64,000 nucleotides of DNA from Prochilodus magdalenae (Eukaryota; Chordata; Actinopteri; Characiformes; Prochilodontidae): the NCBI GenBank assembly GCA_024036415.1, contig JAMWET010007209.1, positions 654,501 through 718,500 of the forward strand. The letters are read 5' to 3'. The translations under genes were made by a program, and so were the position numbers. Below the pieces are notes generated by a model that ran no database searches, was not told the DNA's origin, and was given only the letters and a program-made list of their open reading frames with translations. Within the stretch, counting starts at the first letter, position 1, and the number at the start of each line of letters is the position of its first letter. This document shows, one piece after another, positions 47,301 to 59,300 of the stretch.

Positions 47301-50300
47301 TATATGTGCTTGTGGAGGTATTACATGCTATGAGGTACATGACAGTCACAGGAGACAATTTTTTTGTCTGATGAGTTATTTTTGTGTTTACAATATTTTT
47401 TTTATAATTAGTCATGGATGTAAGAGTTTTACTTTAAAACACCAGACCCTTACCTTGTTCACAGTTGGATTTCTTGTCTGTGTCAAGTAGATTCTATATG
47501 ATTCATAGTATATAGTTAGGCTCTCAGGACAAGCCAATGTTTGAGTATTATCACAGTAGTAGTTCTTGATGTGAACACTGAAGTTGTGCTTCTTGATAAT
47601 TTCCTGAACCAACACGTATGTGCAGTTCCCTTGGAAAATATAATCCTGTCCATCAAAAGTGAGGTAATGTGGGTCTCCCCAGCCTGAGCATTTACCTGTG
47701 GTTTGGGAAAAGAAATTAATTTACTATAAAATGAAATTAAATATACAAATTTTTTTGTATATATTATATGTATATATAAACTTACATTGACATTCATAAT
47801 GATAGCAACACCCATCATAAATCTTCACCGGAGCTATTTTATTTTCACACACTGGTTTAGGAGGATCTAGATCATCGCACACAGGCCTTGAGGAGACTGT
47901 CCCATTTTTGCACTGTTTTTTCATACAGTCTTCAATCCATGTGTAGTTATGCTTTTTAGTCAGGATGGGTATAAAACAAAAATAAACAAAGGTGATTTTT
48001 TAAATATAATTCTATCATTAAAGGAAATTCAAAACTTGTTAAATGTTTATGTACTTAAGTAATAAATCATAGATCCACAGTTTGCAAGCAACCTGACAGA
48101 AAGAAATTAATGATTAATACAGTATATATTTCCTCTAACGGGGTTTTTAGTCCTTAGTCTAACTTTCCAACAAATAACGGAGGTAGATGCTAGATTGAAA
48201 TGAACAGTTAAGAGTTAGATGCCAGATTTACAAAATCTTTACTAAAAGAGGATTTGACAAACTTTATACTGTAGTAGACCTAAAATAGCAGATAAAGTCA
48301 CACACAAAAATGGTTTGCTTACATAAATTATATTTTACAAATCACATTTAATTCCAATAAATCAGGTATAGCAGATTTGCTATTTGGGCCCCTTTTTAAA
48401 TTAACAGTAGATCCTTCTCCAATTTGTTCTCCATTGCTTCCTTGAGCACTAAAATTTTAAACCACACTGTAACACAAGTACATTAGTGAATTTGTACAGA
48501 AGGGCTGTACGTTTGCAATGCGTTGACCGCATATTAAGTATGTTTCTGGTCATACAGTCACAACACATTCAGTACTCTTCAGTAATGAGCTGAAATATTT
48601 TTGATCTGTACATAAAGTTTTGTGAATGCACTTCATTAATTATTAATTAAGATTACCGGTCTTGGTGGAACAAGGTATGAGCAGTTTTTAGGGGGTTCAG
48701 GAACAGGATGAGTAGGAGCAGAAGTAGTAGTGGGTGTTGTCGTAGAAGGGGAAGTAGAAAGAGGACAAGGCTGTGCCGTCATGTTTGCAGTGCAGTTTGA
48801 ACCACAGTAAACGTTGAAACATCGACCTGCATCAGTTTTATTGTACATGAGAGACCCTAGATGTAGAATCAAGTAAAAGTAAAATGGTTAACTAATCATC
48901 TTATTTTATGGAGATAAAAAAAAAAAAAAAACATAAATATTTCACTAAATTAACTTCACAAGAAAGCATTTGCCAGTCAAATATATAATTAAAGAATGAA
49001 TAAATAAGCTAGTTTGCATATTGTTGCTAACCAAAAGAAAAACAAGTATCTACAGTTTTGTCAATTTTGACTTTTATCCATCATTTTATTCATCCACTGT
49101 GTGAAAATTTAAGATGAATGAACCAACAGAAATGTCCCAAAATCGCATTGAAAACGTCTTATGTTAAAGGTAAATACTATATGAAATGCCATAGGAACAA
49201 CCTGCTACTGAACACTTCCAGGACCAATAAGAAGATGTTTACATATTTTATACGAGTCTTATAGCTATATCTGTATCTTTTGTATTTCTTGTTTATATTT
49301 CTTACCTCCTTGTGAAGTGAAATATTTATTTATCTACAGGGAACTGTACTATGTATAGTTTATAGTTTAATAGTTAACAATACTGCTGAGCTTGTACCTA
49401 CCTACCCACTTAGATTTTCATACTGCACAACCCTGTTTTTTGTTTTTTTTTAATGTGTTTTACTGTGCTGTCTTGTGAAAATGCTAATCTAAAAAAATCA
49501 GCTTTTGTCTCTGCTGTTAAGTTGCCATTTTGTAGATGTATAGATAGATATATTCTCCAGTATAGTATGATGTCAAAATCATTTACAATGAAAGTAAAAT
49601 ATTATTTGAAATCCCATTACTACTTGCCAATGATGAACTTCTCAGTTCCATATGTGCAGAAACATCTGGATCCATTTTGTTCATGTGATGAGACTGTGGT
49701 TGTAACAAATGACTTTGTGATCAAAGAAAATGTAGTTTTATTTCGTGGAAAGCTTGTAGTCGTTGACTGCAAAGAACTGGTATGCGATTGTGTTGTATTC
49801 CCTGTAGAGGCTAGACTGGATGTAGTGTATGGTGTTTTTTCTGTTGATGTGGATGGTGGTTGTGTTGGAGTTGTTGATGGTGTTGGTTCAACTGTTGTAG
49901 TTTTAGTTGTTGTTGATGTGGGCAGTGTGGCAGCTGTTGTTGACACTTCTGTGGTCATCACTGTTGTAGTTGGCCGTTTTGTTGTTGTTGATGGAGTTGT
50001 TGTTGTAGTTGTTGTTGATGTGGGCAGTGTGGCAGTTGTTGTTGACACTTCTGTGGTAATCACTGTTGTAGTTGGCCGATTTGTTGTTGTTGTTGATGGA
50101 GTTGTTGTTGTTGTTGTAGTAGTTGTTGTAGGTTGGCTTGTAGTGGTAGTACATGTGTTGTTTTTTGGCACACAGCATTTTACCCGGATTTCATAATTCA
50201 AACAGGGTGGCTTTTTCTGGTCTGTGTTCTCACAAAGGAGACCAAAAACAGTGTCGCATTTCACATTTTGACCCAAATCTGCCAACGTCCTGTCTGCATA

Positions 50301-53300
50301 TTCCTTTGCTCTGCATTCAATCTCTTCTGGTTCCTGGCAGCTAATCTGTCCCGATGTCCAAAGGGATTCTATAGGTTCCTTATCACCTCCAGAACCATCT
50401 GGTTCATAATTAGGGTAGTTGGTGTCTGACCATTTGGACCACTGACACAGGAAGCAAGAAGGTGTAGAAGTGGGTGTAGGTGTGCTTGTTCCTGTTGATG
50501 TGGATGGTGTTGGTGTTGTTGATGGTGTTGATTCAACTGTTGTAGTTTTAGTTGTTGTTGATGTGGGCAGTGTGGCAGTTGTTGTTGACACTTCTGTGGT
50601 AATCACTGTTGTAGTTGGCCGATTTGTTGTTGTTGTTGATGGAGTTGTTGTTGTTGTTGTAGTAGTTGTTGTAGGTTGGCTTGTAGTGGTAGTACATGTG
50701 TCGTTTTTTGGCACACAGCATTTTACCCGGATTTCATAATTCAAACAGGGTGGTTCTTTCTGATCTGTGTTCTCACAAAGGAGACCAAAAACAGTGTCGC
50801 ATTTCACATTTTGACCCAAATCTGCCAACGTCCTGTCTGCATATTCCTTTGCTCTACATTCAATCTCTGCTGGTTCCTGGCAGCTAATCTGTCCCGATGT
50901 CCAAAGGGATTCTATAGGTTCCTTATCACCTCCAGAACCATCTGGTTCATAATTAGGGTAGTTGGTGTCTGACCATTTGGACCACTGACACAGGAAGCAA
51001 GAAGGTGTAGAAGTGGGTGTAGGTGTGCTTGTTCCTGTTGATGTGGATGGTGTTGGTGTTGTTGATGGTGTTGATTCAACTGGTGTAGTTTTAGTTGTTG
51101 TTGATGTGGGCAGTGTGGCAGTTGTTGTTGACACTTCTGTGGTAATCACTGTTGTAGTTGGCCGATTTGATGTTGTTGTTGATGGAGTTGTTGTTGTTGT
51201 TGTAGTAGTTGTTGTAGGTTGGCTTGTAGTGGTAGAACATGTGTCGTTTTTTGGCACACAGCATTTTACCCGGATTTCATAGTTCAAACAGGGTGGTTCT
51301 TTCTGATCTGTGTTCTCACAAAGGAGACCAAAAACAGTGTCGCATTTCACATTTTGACCCAAATCTGCCAACGTCCTGTCTGCATATTCCTTTGCTCTGC
51401 ATTCAATCTCTGCTGGTTCCTGGCAGCTAATCTGTCCCGATGTCCAAAGGGATTCTATAGGTTCCTTATCACCTCCAGAACCATCTGGTTCATAATTAGG
51501 GTAGTTGGTGTCTGACCATTTGGACCACTCACACAGGAAGCAAGAAGGTGTAGAAGTGGGTGTAGGTGTGCTTGTTCCTGTTGATGTGGATGGTGTTGGT
51601 GTTGTTGATGGTGTTGATTCAACTGTTGTAGTTTTAGTTGTTGTTGATGTGGGCAGTGTGGCAGTTGTTGTTGACACTTCTGTGGTAATCACTGTTGTAG
51701 TTGGCCGATTTGTTGTTGTTGTTGATGGAGTTGTTGTTGTTGTTGTTGTTGTAGTTGTTGTAGGTTGGCTTGTAGTGGTAGTACATGTGTCGTTTTTTGG
51801 CACACAGCATTTTACCCGGATTTCATAATTCAAACAGGGTGGTTCTTTCTGATCTGTGTTCTCACAAAGGAGACCAAAAACAGTGTCGCATCTCACATTT
51901 TGACCCAAATCTGCCAACGTCCTGTCTGCATATTCCTTTGCTCTGCATTCAATCTCTGCTGGTTCCTGGCAGCTAATCTGTCCCGATTTCCAAAGGGATT
52001 CTATAGGTTCCTTATCACCTCCAGAACCATCTGGTTCATAATTAGGGTAGTTAGTGTCTGACCATTTGGACCACTGACACAGGAAGCAAGAAGGTGTAGA
52101 AGTGGGTGTAGGTGTGCTTGTTCCTGTTGATGTGGATGGTGTTGGTGTTGTTGATGGTGTTGATTCAACTGTTGTAGTTTTAGTTGTTGTTGATGTGGGC
52201 AGTGTGGCAGTTGTTGTTGACACTTCTGTGGTAATCACTGTTGTAGTTGGCCGATTTGTTGTTGTTGTTGATGGAGTTGTTGTTGTTGTTGTTGTAGTAG
52301 TTGTTGTAGGTTGGCTTGTAGTGGTAGTACATGTGTCGTTTTTTGGCACACAGCATTTTACCCGGATTTCATAGTTCAAACAGGGTGGTTCTTTCTGGTC
52401 TGTGTTCTCACAAAGGAGACCAAAAACAGTGTCGCATTTCACATTTTGACCCAAATCTGCCAACGTCCTGTCTGCATATTCCTTTGCTCTACATTCAATC
52501 TCTGCTGGTTCCTGGCAGCTAATCTGTCCCGATGTCCAAAGGGATTCTATAGGTTCCTTATCACCTCCAGAACCATCTGGTTCATAATTAGGGTAGTTGG
52601 TGTCTGACCATTTGGACCACTGACACAGGAAGCAAGAAGGTGTAGAAGTGGGTGTAGGTGTGCTTGTTCCTGTTGATGTGGATGGTGTTGGTGTTGTTGA
52701 TGGTGTTGATTCAACTGTTGTAGTTTTAGTTGTTGTTGATGTGGGCAGTGTGGCAGTTGTTGTTGACACTTCTGTGGTAATCACTGTTGTAGTTGGCCGA
52801 TTTGTTGTTGTTGTTGATGGAGTTGTTGTTGTTGTTGTAGTAGTTGTTGTAGGTTGGCTTGTAGTGGTAGTACATGTGTTGTTTTTTGGCACACAGCATT
52901 TTACCCGGATTTCATAATTCAAACAGGGTGGTTCTTTCTGGTCTGTGTTCTCACAAAGGAGACCAAAAACAGTGTCGCATTTCACATTTTGACTCAAATC
53001 TGCCAACGTCCTGTCTGCATATTCCTTTGCTCTGCATTCAATCTCTGCCGGTTCCTGGCAGCTAATCTGTCCCGATTTCCAAAGGGATTCTATAGGTTCC
53101 TTATCACCTCCAGAACCATCTGGTTCATAATTAGGGTAGTTGGTGTCTGACCATTTGGACCACTCACACAGGAAGCAAGAAGGTGTAGAAGTGGGTGTAG
53201 GTGTGCTTGTTCCTGTTGATGTGGATGGTGTTGGTGTTGTTGATGGTGTTGATTCAACTGTTGTAGTTTTAGTTGTTGTTGATGTGGGCAGTGTAGCAGT

Positions 53301-56300
53301 TGTTGTTGACACTTCTGTGGTAATCACTGTTGTAGTTGGCCGATTTGTTGTTGTTGTTGATGGAGTTGTTGTTGTTGTTGTAGTAGTTGTTGTAGGTTGG
53401 CTTGTAGTGGTAGTACATGTGTCGTTTTTTGGCACACAGCATTTTACCCGGATTTCATAATTCAAACAGGGTGGTTCTTTCTGATCTGTGTTCTCACAAA
53501 GGAGACCAAAAACAGTGTCGCATTTCACATTTTGACCCAAATCTGCCAACGTCCTGTCTGCATATTCCTTTGCTCTACATTCAATCTCTGCTGGTTCCTG
53601 GCAGCTAATCTGTCCCGATGTCCAAAGGGATTCTATAGGTTCCTTATCACCTCCAGAACCATCTGGTTCATAATTAGGGTAGTTGGTGTCTGACCATTTG
53701 GACCACTGACACAGGAAGCAAGAAGGTGTAGAAGTGGGTGTAGGTGTGCTTGTTCCTGTTGATGTGGATGGTGTTGGTGTTGTTGATGGTGTTGATTCAA
53801 CTGTTGTAGTTTTAGTTGTTGTTGATGTGGGCAGTGTGGCAGTTGTTGTTGACACTTCTGTGGTAATCACTGTTGTAGTTGGCCGATTTGATGTTGTTGT
53901 TGATGGAGTTGTTGTTGTTGTTGTTGTAGTAGTTGTTGTAGGTTGGCTTGTAGTGGTAGTACATGTGTCGTTTTTTGGCACACAGCATTTTACCCGGATT
54001 TCATAGTTCAAACAGGGTGGTTCTTTCTGGTCTGTGTTCTCACAAAGGAGACCAAAAACAGTGTCGCATTTCACATTTTGACCCAAATCTGCCAACGTCC
54101 TGTCTGCATATTCCTTTGCTCTGCATTCAATCTCTGCTGGTTCCTGGCAGCTAATCTGTCCCGATTTCCAAAGGGATTCTATAGGTTCCTTATCACCTCC
54201 AGAACCATCTGGTTCATAATTAGGGTAGTTGGTGTCTGACCATTTGGACCACTCACACAGAAAGCAAGAAGGTGTAGAAGTGGGTGTAGGTGTGCTTGTT
54301 CCTGTTGATGTGGATGGTGTTGGTGTTGTTGATGGTGTTGATTCAACTGGTGTAGTTTTAGTTGTTGTTGATGTGGGCAGTGTGGCAGTTGTTGTTGACA
54401 CTTCTGTGGTAATCACTGTTGTAGTTGGCCGATTTGTTGTTGTTGTTGATGGAGTTGTTGTTGTTGTTGTAGTAGTTGTTGTAGGTTGGCTTGTAGTGGT
54501 AGTACATGTGTCGTTTTTTGGCACACAGCATTTTACCCGGATTTCATAATTCAAACAGGGTGGTTCTTTCTGATCTGTGTTCTCACAAAGGAGACCAAAA
54601 ACAGTGTCGCATTTCACATTTTGACCCAAATCTGCCAACGTCCTGTCTGCATATTCCTTTGCTCTGCATTCAATCTCTGCTGGTTCCTGGCAGCTAATCT
54701 GTCCCGATTTCCAAAGGGATTCTATAGGTTCCTTATCACCTCCAGAACCATCTGGTTCATAATTAGGGTAGTTGGTGTCTGACCATTTGGACCACTCACA
54801 CAGAAAGCAAGAAGGTGTAGAAGTGGGTGTAGGTGTGCTTGTTCCTGTTGATGTGGATGGTGTTGGTGTTGTTGATGGTGTTGATTCAACTGTTGTAGTT
54901 TTAGTTGTTGTTGATGTGGGCAGTGTGGCAGTTGTTGTTGACACTTCTGTGGTAATCACTGTTGTAGTTGGCCGATTTGTTGTTGTTGTTGATGGAGTTG
55001 TTGTTGTTGTTGTTGTTGTAGTTGTTGTAGGTTGGCTTGTAGTGGTAGTACATGTGTCGTTTTTTGGCACACAGCATTTTACCCGGATTTCATAATTCAA
55101 ACAGGGTGGTTCTTTCTGATCTGTGTTCTCACAAAGGAGACCAAAAACAGTGTCGCATCTCACATTTTGACCCAAATCTGCCAACGTCCTGTCTGCATAT
55201 TCCTTTGCTCTGCATTCAATCTCTGCTGGTTCCTGGCAGCTAATCTGTCCCGATTTCCAAAGGGATTCTATAGGTTCCTTATCACCTCCAGAACCATCTG
55301 GTTCATAATTAGGGTAGTTAGTGTCTGACCATTTGGACCACTGACACAGGAAGCAAGAAGGTGTAGAAGTGGGTGTAGGTGTGCTTGTTCCTGTTGATGT
55401 GGATGGTGTTGGTGTTGTTGATGGTGTTGATTCAACTGTTGTAGTTTTAGTTGTTGTTGATGTGGGCAGTGTGGCAGTTGTTGTTGACACTTCTGTGGTA
55501 ATCACTGTTGTAGTTGGCCGATTTGATGTTGTTGTTGATGGAGTTGTTGTTGTTGTTGTTGTAGTAGTTGTTGTAGGTTGGCTTGTAGTGGTAGTACATG
55601 TGTCGTTTTTTGGCACACAGCATTTTACCCGGATTTCATAGTTCAAACAGGGTGGTTCTTTCTGATCTGTGTTCTCACAAAGGAGACCAAAAACAGTGTC
55701 GCATTTCACATTTTGACCCAAATCTGCCAACGTCCTGTCTGCATATTCCTTTGCTCTACATTCAATCTCTGCTGGTTCCTGGCAGCTAATCTGTCCCGAT
55801 GTCCAAAGGGATTCTATAGGTTCCTTATCACCTCCAGAACCATCTGGTTCATAATTAGGGTAGTTGGTGTCTGACCATTTGGACCACTGACACAGGAAGC
55901 AAGAAGGTGTAGAAGTGGGTGTAGGTGTGCTTGTTCCTGTTGATGTGGATGGTGTTGGTGTTGTTGATGGTGTTGATTCAACTGTTGTAGTTTTAGTTGT
56001 TGTTGATGTGGGCAGTGTGGCAGTTGTTGTTGACACTTCTGTGGTAATCACTGTTGTAGTTGGCCGATTTGTTGTTGTTGTTGATGGAGTTGTTGTTGTT
56101 GTTGTAGTAGTTGTTGTAGGTTGGCTTGTAGTGGTAGTACATGTGTTGTTTTTTGGCACACAGCATTTTACCCGGATTTCATAATTCAAACAGGGTGGTT
56201 CTTTCTGGTCTGTGTTCTCACAAAGGAGACCAAAAACAGTGTCGCATTTCACATTTTGACCCAAATCTGCCAACGTCCTGTCTGCATATTCCTTTGCTCT

Positions 56301-59300
56301 GCATTCAATCTCTGCCGGTTCCTGGCAGCTAATCTGTCCCGATTTCCAAAGGGATTCTATAGGTTCCTTATCACCTCCAGAACCATCTGGTTCATAATTA
56401 GGGTAGTTGGTGTCTGACCATTTGGACCACTCACACAGGAAGCAAGAAGGTGTAGAAGTGGGTGTAGGTGTGCTTGTTCCTGTTGATGTGGATGGTGTTG
56501 GTGTTGTTGATGGTGTTGATTCAACTGTTGTAGTTTTAGTTGTTGTTGATGTGGGCAGTGTAGCAGTTGTTGTTGACACTTCTGTGGTAATCACTGTTGT
56601 AGTTGGCCGATTTGTTGTTGTTGTTGATGGAGTTGTTGTTGTTGTTGTAGTAGTTGTTGTAGGTTGGCTTGTAGTGGTAGTACATGTGTCGTTTTTTGGC
56701 ACACAGCATTTTACCCGGATTTCATAATTCAAACAGGGTGGTTCTTTCTGATCTGTGTTCTCACAAAGGAGACCAAAAACAGTGTCGCATTTCACATTTT
56801 GACCCAAATCTGCCAACGTCCTGTCTGCATATTCCTTTGCTCTACATTCAATCTCTGCTGGTTCCTGGCAGCTAATCTGTCCCGATGTCCAAAGGGATTC
56901 TATAGGTTCCTTATCACCTCCAGAACCATCTGGTTCATAATTAGGGTAGTTGGTGTCTGACCATTTGGACCACTGACACAGGAAGCAAGAAGGTGTAGAA
57001 GTGGGTGTAGGTGTGCTTGTTCCTGTTGATGTGGATGGTGTTGGTGTTGTTGATGGTGTTGATTCAACTGTTGTAGTTTTAGTTGTTGTTGATGTGGGCA
57101 GTGTGGCAGTTGTTGTTGACACTTCTGTGGTAATCACTGTTGTAGTTGGCCGATTTGATGTTGTTGTTGATGGAGTTGTTGTTGTTGTTGTTGTAGTAGT
57201 TGTTGTAGGTTGGCTTGTAGTGGTAGTACATGTGTCGTTTTTTGGCACACAGCATTTTACCCGGATTTCATAGTTCAAACAGGGTGGTTCTTTCTGGTCT
57301 GTGTTCTCACAAAGGAGACCAAAAACAGTGTCGCATTTCACATTTTGACCCAAATCTGCCAACGTCCTGTCTGCATATTCCTTTGCTCTGCATTCAATCT
57401 CTGCTGGTTCCTGGCAGCTAATCTGTCCCGATTTCCAAAGGGATTCTATAGGTTCCTTATCACCTCCAGAACCATCTGGTTCATAATTAGGGTAGTTGGT
57501 GTCTGACCATTTGGACCACTCACACAGAAAGCAAGAAGGTGTAGAAGTGGGTGTAGGTGTGCTTGTTCCTGTTGATGTGGATGGTGTTGGTGTTGTTGAT
57601 GGTGTTGATTCAACTGGTGTAGTTTTAGTTGTTGTTGATGTGGGCAGTGTGGCAGTTGTTGTTGACACTTCTGTGGTAATCACTGTTGTAGTTGGCCGAT
57701 TTGTTGTTGTTGTTGATGGAGTTGTTGTTGTTGTTGTAGTAGTTGTTGTAGGTTGGCTTGTAGTGGTAGTACATGTGTCGTTTTTTGGCACACAGCATTT
57801 TACCCGGATTTCATAATTCAAACAGGGTGGTTCTTTCTGATCTGTGTTCTCACAAAGGAGACCAAAAACAGTGTCGCATTTCACATTTTGACCCAAATCT
57901 GCCAACGTCCTGTCTGCATATTCCTTTGCTCTGCATTCAATCTCTGCTGGTTCCTGGCAGCTAATCTGTCCCGATGTCCAAAGGGATTCTATAGGTTCCT
58001 TATCACCTCCAGAACCATCTGGTTCATAATTAGGGTAGTTAGTGTCTGACCATTTGGACCACTGACACAGGAAGCAAGAAGGTGTAGAAGTGGGTGTAGG
58101 TGTACTTGTTCCTGTTGATGTGGATGGTGTTGGTGTTGTTGATGGTGTTGATTCAACTGTTGTAGTTTTAGTTGTTGTTGATGTGGGCAGTGTGGCAGTT
58201 GTTGTTGACACTTCTGTGGTAATCACTGTTGTAGTTGGCCGATTTGTTGTTGTTGTTGATGGAGTTGTTGTTGTTGTTGTTGTTGTAGGTTGGCTTGTAG
58301 TGGTAGTACATGTGTCGTTTTTTGGCACACAGCATTTTACCCGGATTTCATAATTCAAACAGGGTGGTTCTTTCTGATCTGTGTTCTCACAAAGGAGACC
58401 AAAAACAGTGTCGCATTTCACATTTTGACCCAAATCTGCCAACGTCCTGTCTGCATATTCCTTTGCTCTGCATTCAATCTCTGCTGGTTCCTGGCAGCTA
58501 ATCTGTCCCGATTTCCAAAGGGATTCTATAGGTTCCTTATCACCTCCAGAACCATCTGGTTCATAATTAGGGTAGTTGGTGTCTGACCATTTGGACCACT
58601 CACACAGGAAGCAAGAAGGTGTAGAAGTGGGTGTAGGTGTGCTTGTTCCTGTTGATGTGGATGGTGTTGGTGTTGTTGATGGTGTTGATTCAACTGGTGT
58701 AGTTTTAGTTGTTGTTGATGTGGGCAGTGTGGCAGTTGTTGTTGACACTTCTGTGGTAATCACTGTTGTAGTTGGCCGTTTTGTTGTTGTTGTTGATGGA
58801 GTTGTTGTTGTTGTAGTTGTTGTTGATGTGGGCAGTGTGGCAGTTGTTGTTGACAGTTCTGTGGTGACAGTTGTAGTTGGCTCTATTGTTGTTGTATCTA
58901 CGTGTCTACAGGTTTCATTTGAAAAACACTCCATAGTTTTCTCATCTAGATATGGTTTGTCTTTGGGACACTCTGGATAACATCCTAAAAAAAAAAAAAA
59001 ACGCAGTTAATCAAAAACAACCATTCTACTTCAACCAAAGTCTTTGTAAGTGTCTAAGAAACTGTAGATTGCCTCCTACTACACCCCACACCTACAGTCG
59101 TGGCTTAGTAAATAAAAGTAGGCTTTTGTACTCAGTCATTCAGAGCTATGCAGATGCTTTATACTAATGGGCTTTCTGTCTTTTTTTCAAGCAAGCCAGA
59201 TAAATTGTGAAGACTGTATATTGTAATTATCTTTGTTTATTGTGTGTATTTGGAGTCATTGTGTATATTGTGAACTGTCAGTACTAGAGTGACACAAACT

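Larger units (their letters stand above)
39293..48856 (-). other. Mucin D4 assembly (VWD-C8-TIL) exons
   Basis: Exons 48856-48657 and 47951-47786 hold the short cysteine-rich lead-in ([23 protein letters not shown]). Exon 47695-47454 starts the VWD domain with [12 protein letters not shown], which keeps the GDPH motif where MUC2 and MUC5AC undergo acid-triggered Asp-Pro cleavage. Exon 45950-45767 ends VWD with NNTEGQCG. A Thr/Pro linker follows (exon 40992-40788), then C8 ([15 protein letters not shown]) and TIL (CKEGCFCP-like: [15 protein letters not shown]), then [11 protein letters not shown]. Domain order matches the family; no stop or missing exon is seen. Confidence 0.92.

Noticed and set aside
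49903..50178. Asn-rich minus-strand frame (NNYYNNNNN)
   Set aside because: Out-of-frame reading of ACA/ACC threonine codon repeats in the mucin exon.
50470..58980. Many plus-strand reading frames of 60-134 codons, Val/Asp/Gly-rich or starting MACSGSTC and MCRFLAHS
   Set aside because: They repeat every 543-546 bases as exact shadows of the minus-strand CysD/PTS units; the minus strand carries the family motifs and splice phases.
49628..58984. CRISPR-like array of regular repeats
   Set aside because: The period is about 545 bases, both parts of the unit are repeated and coding, and the context is a vertebrate gene.
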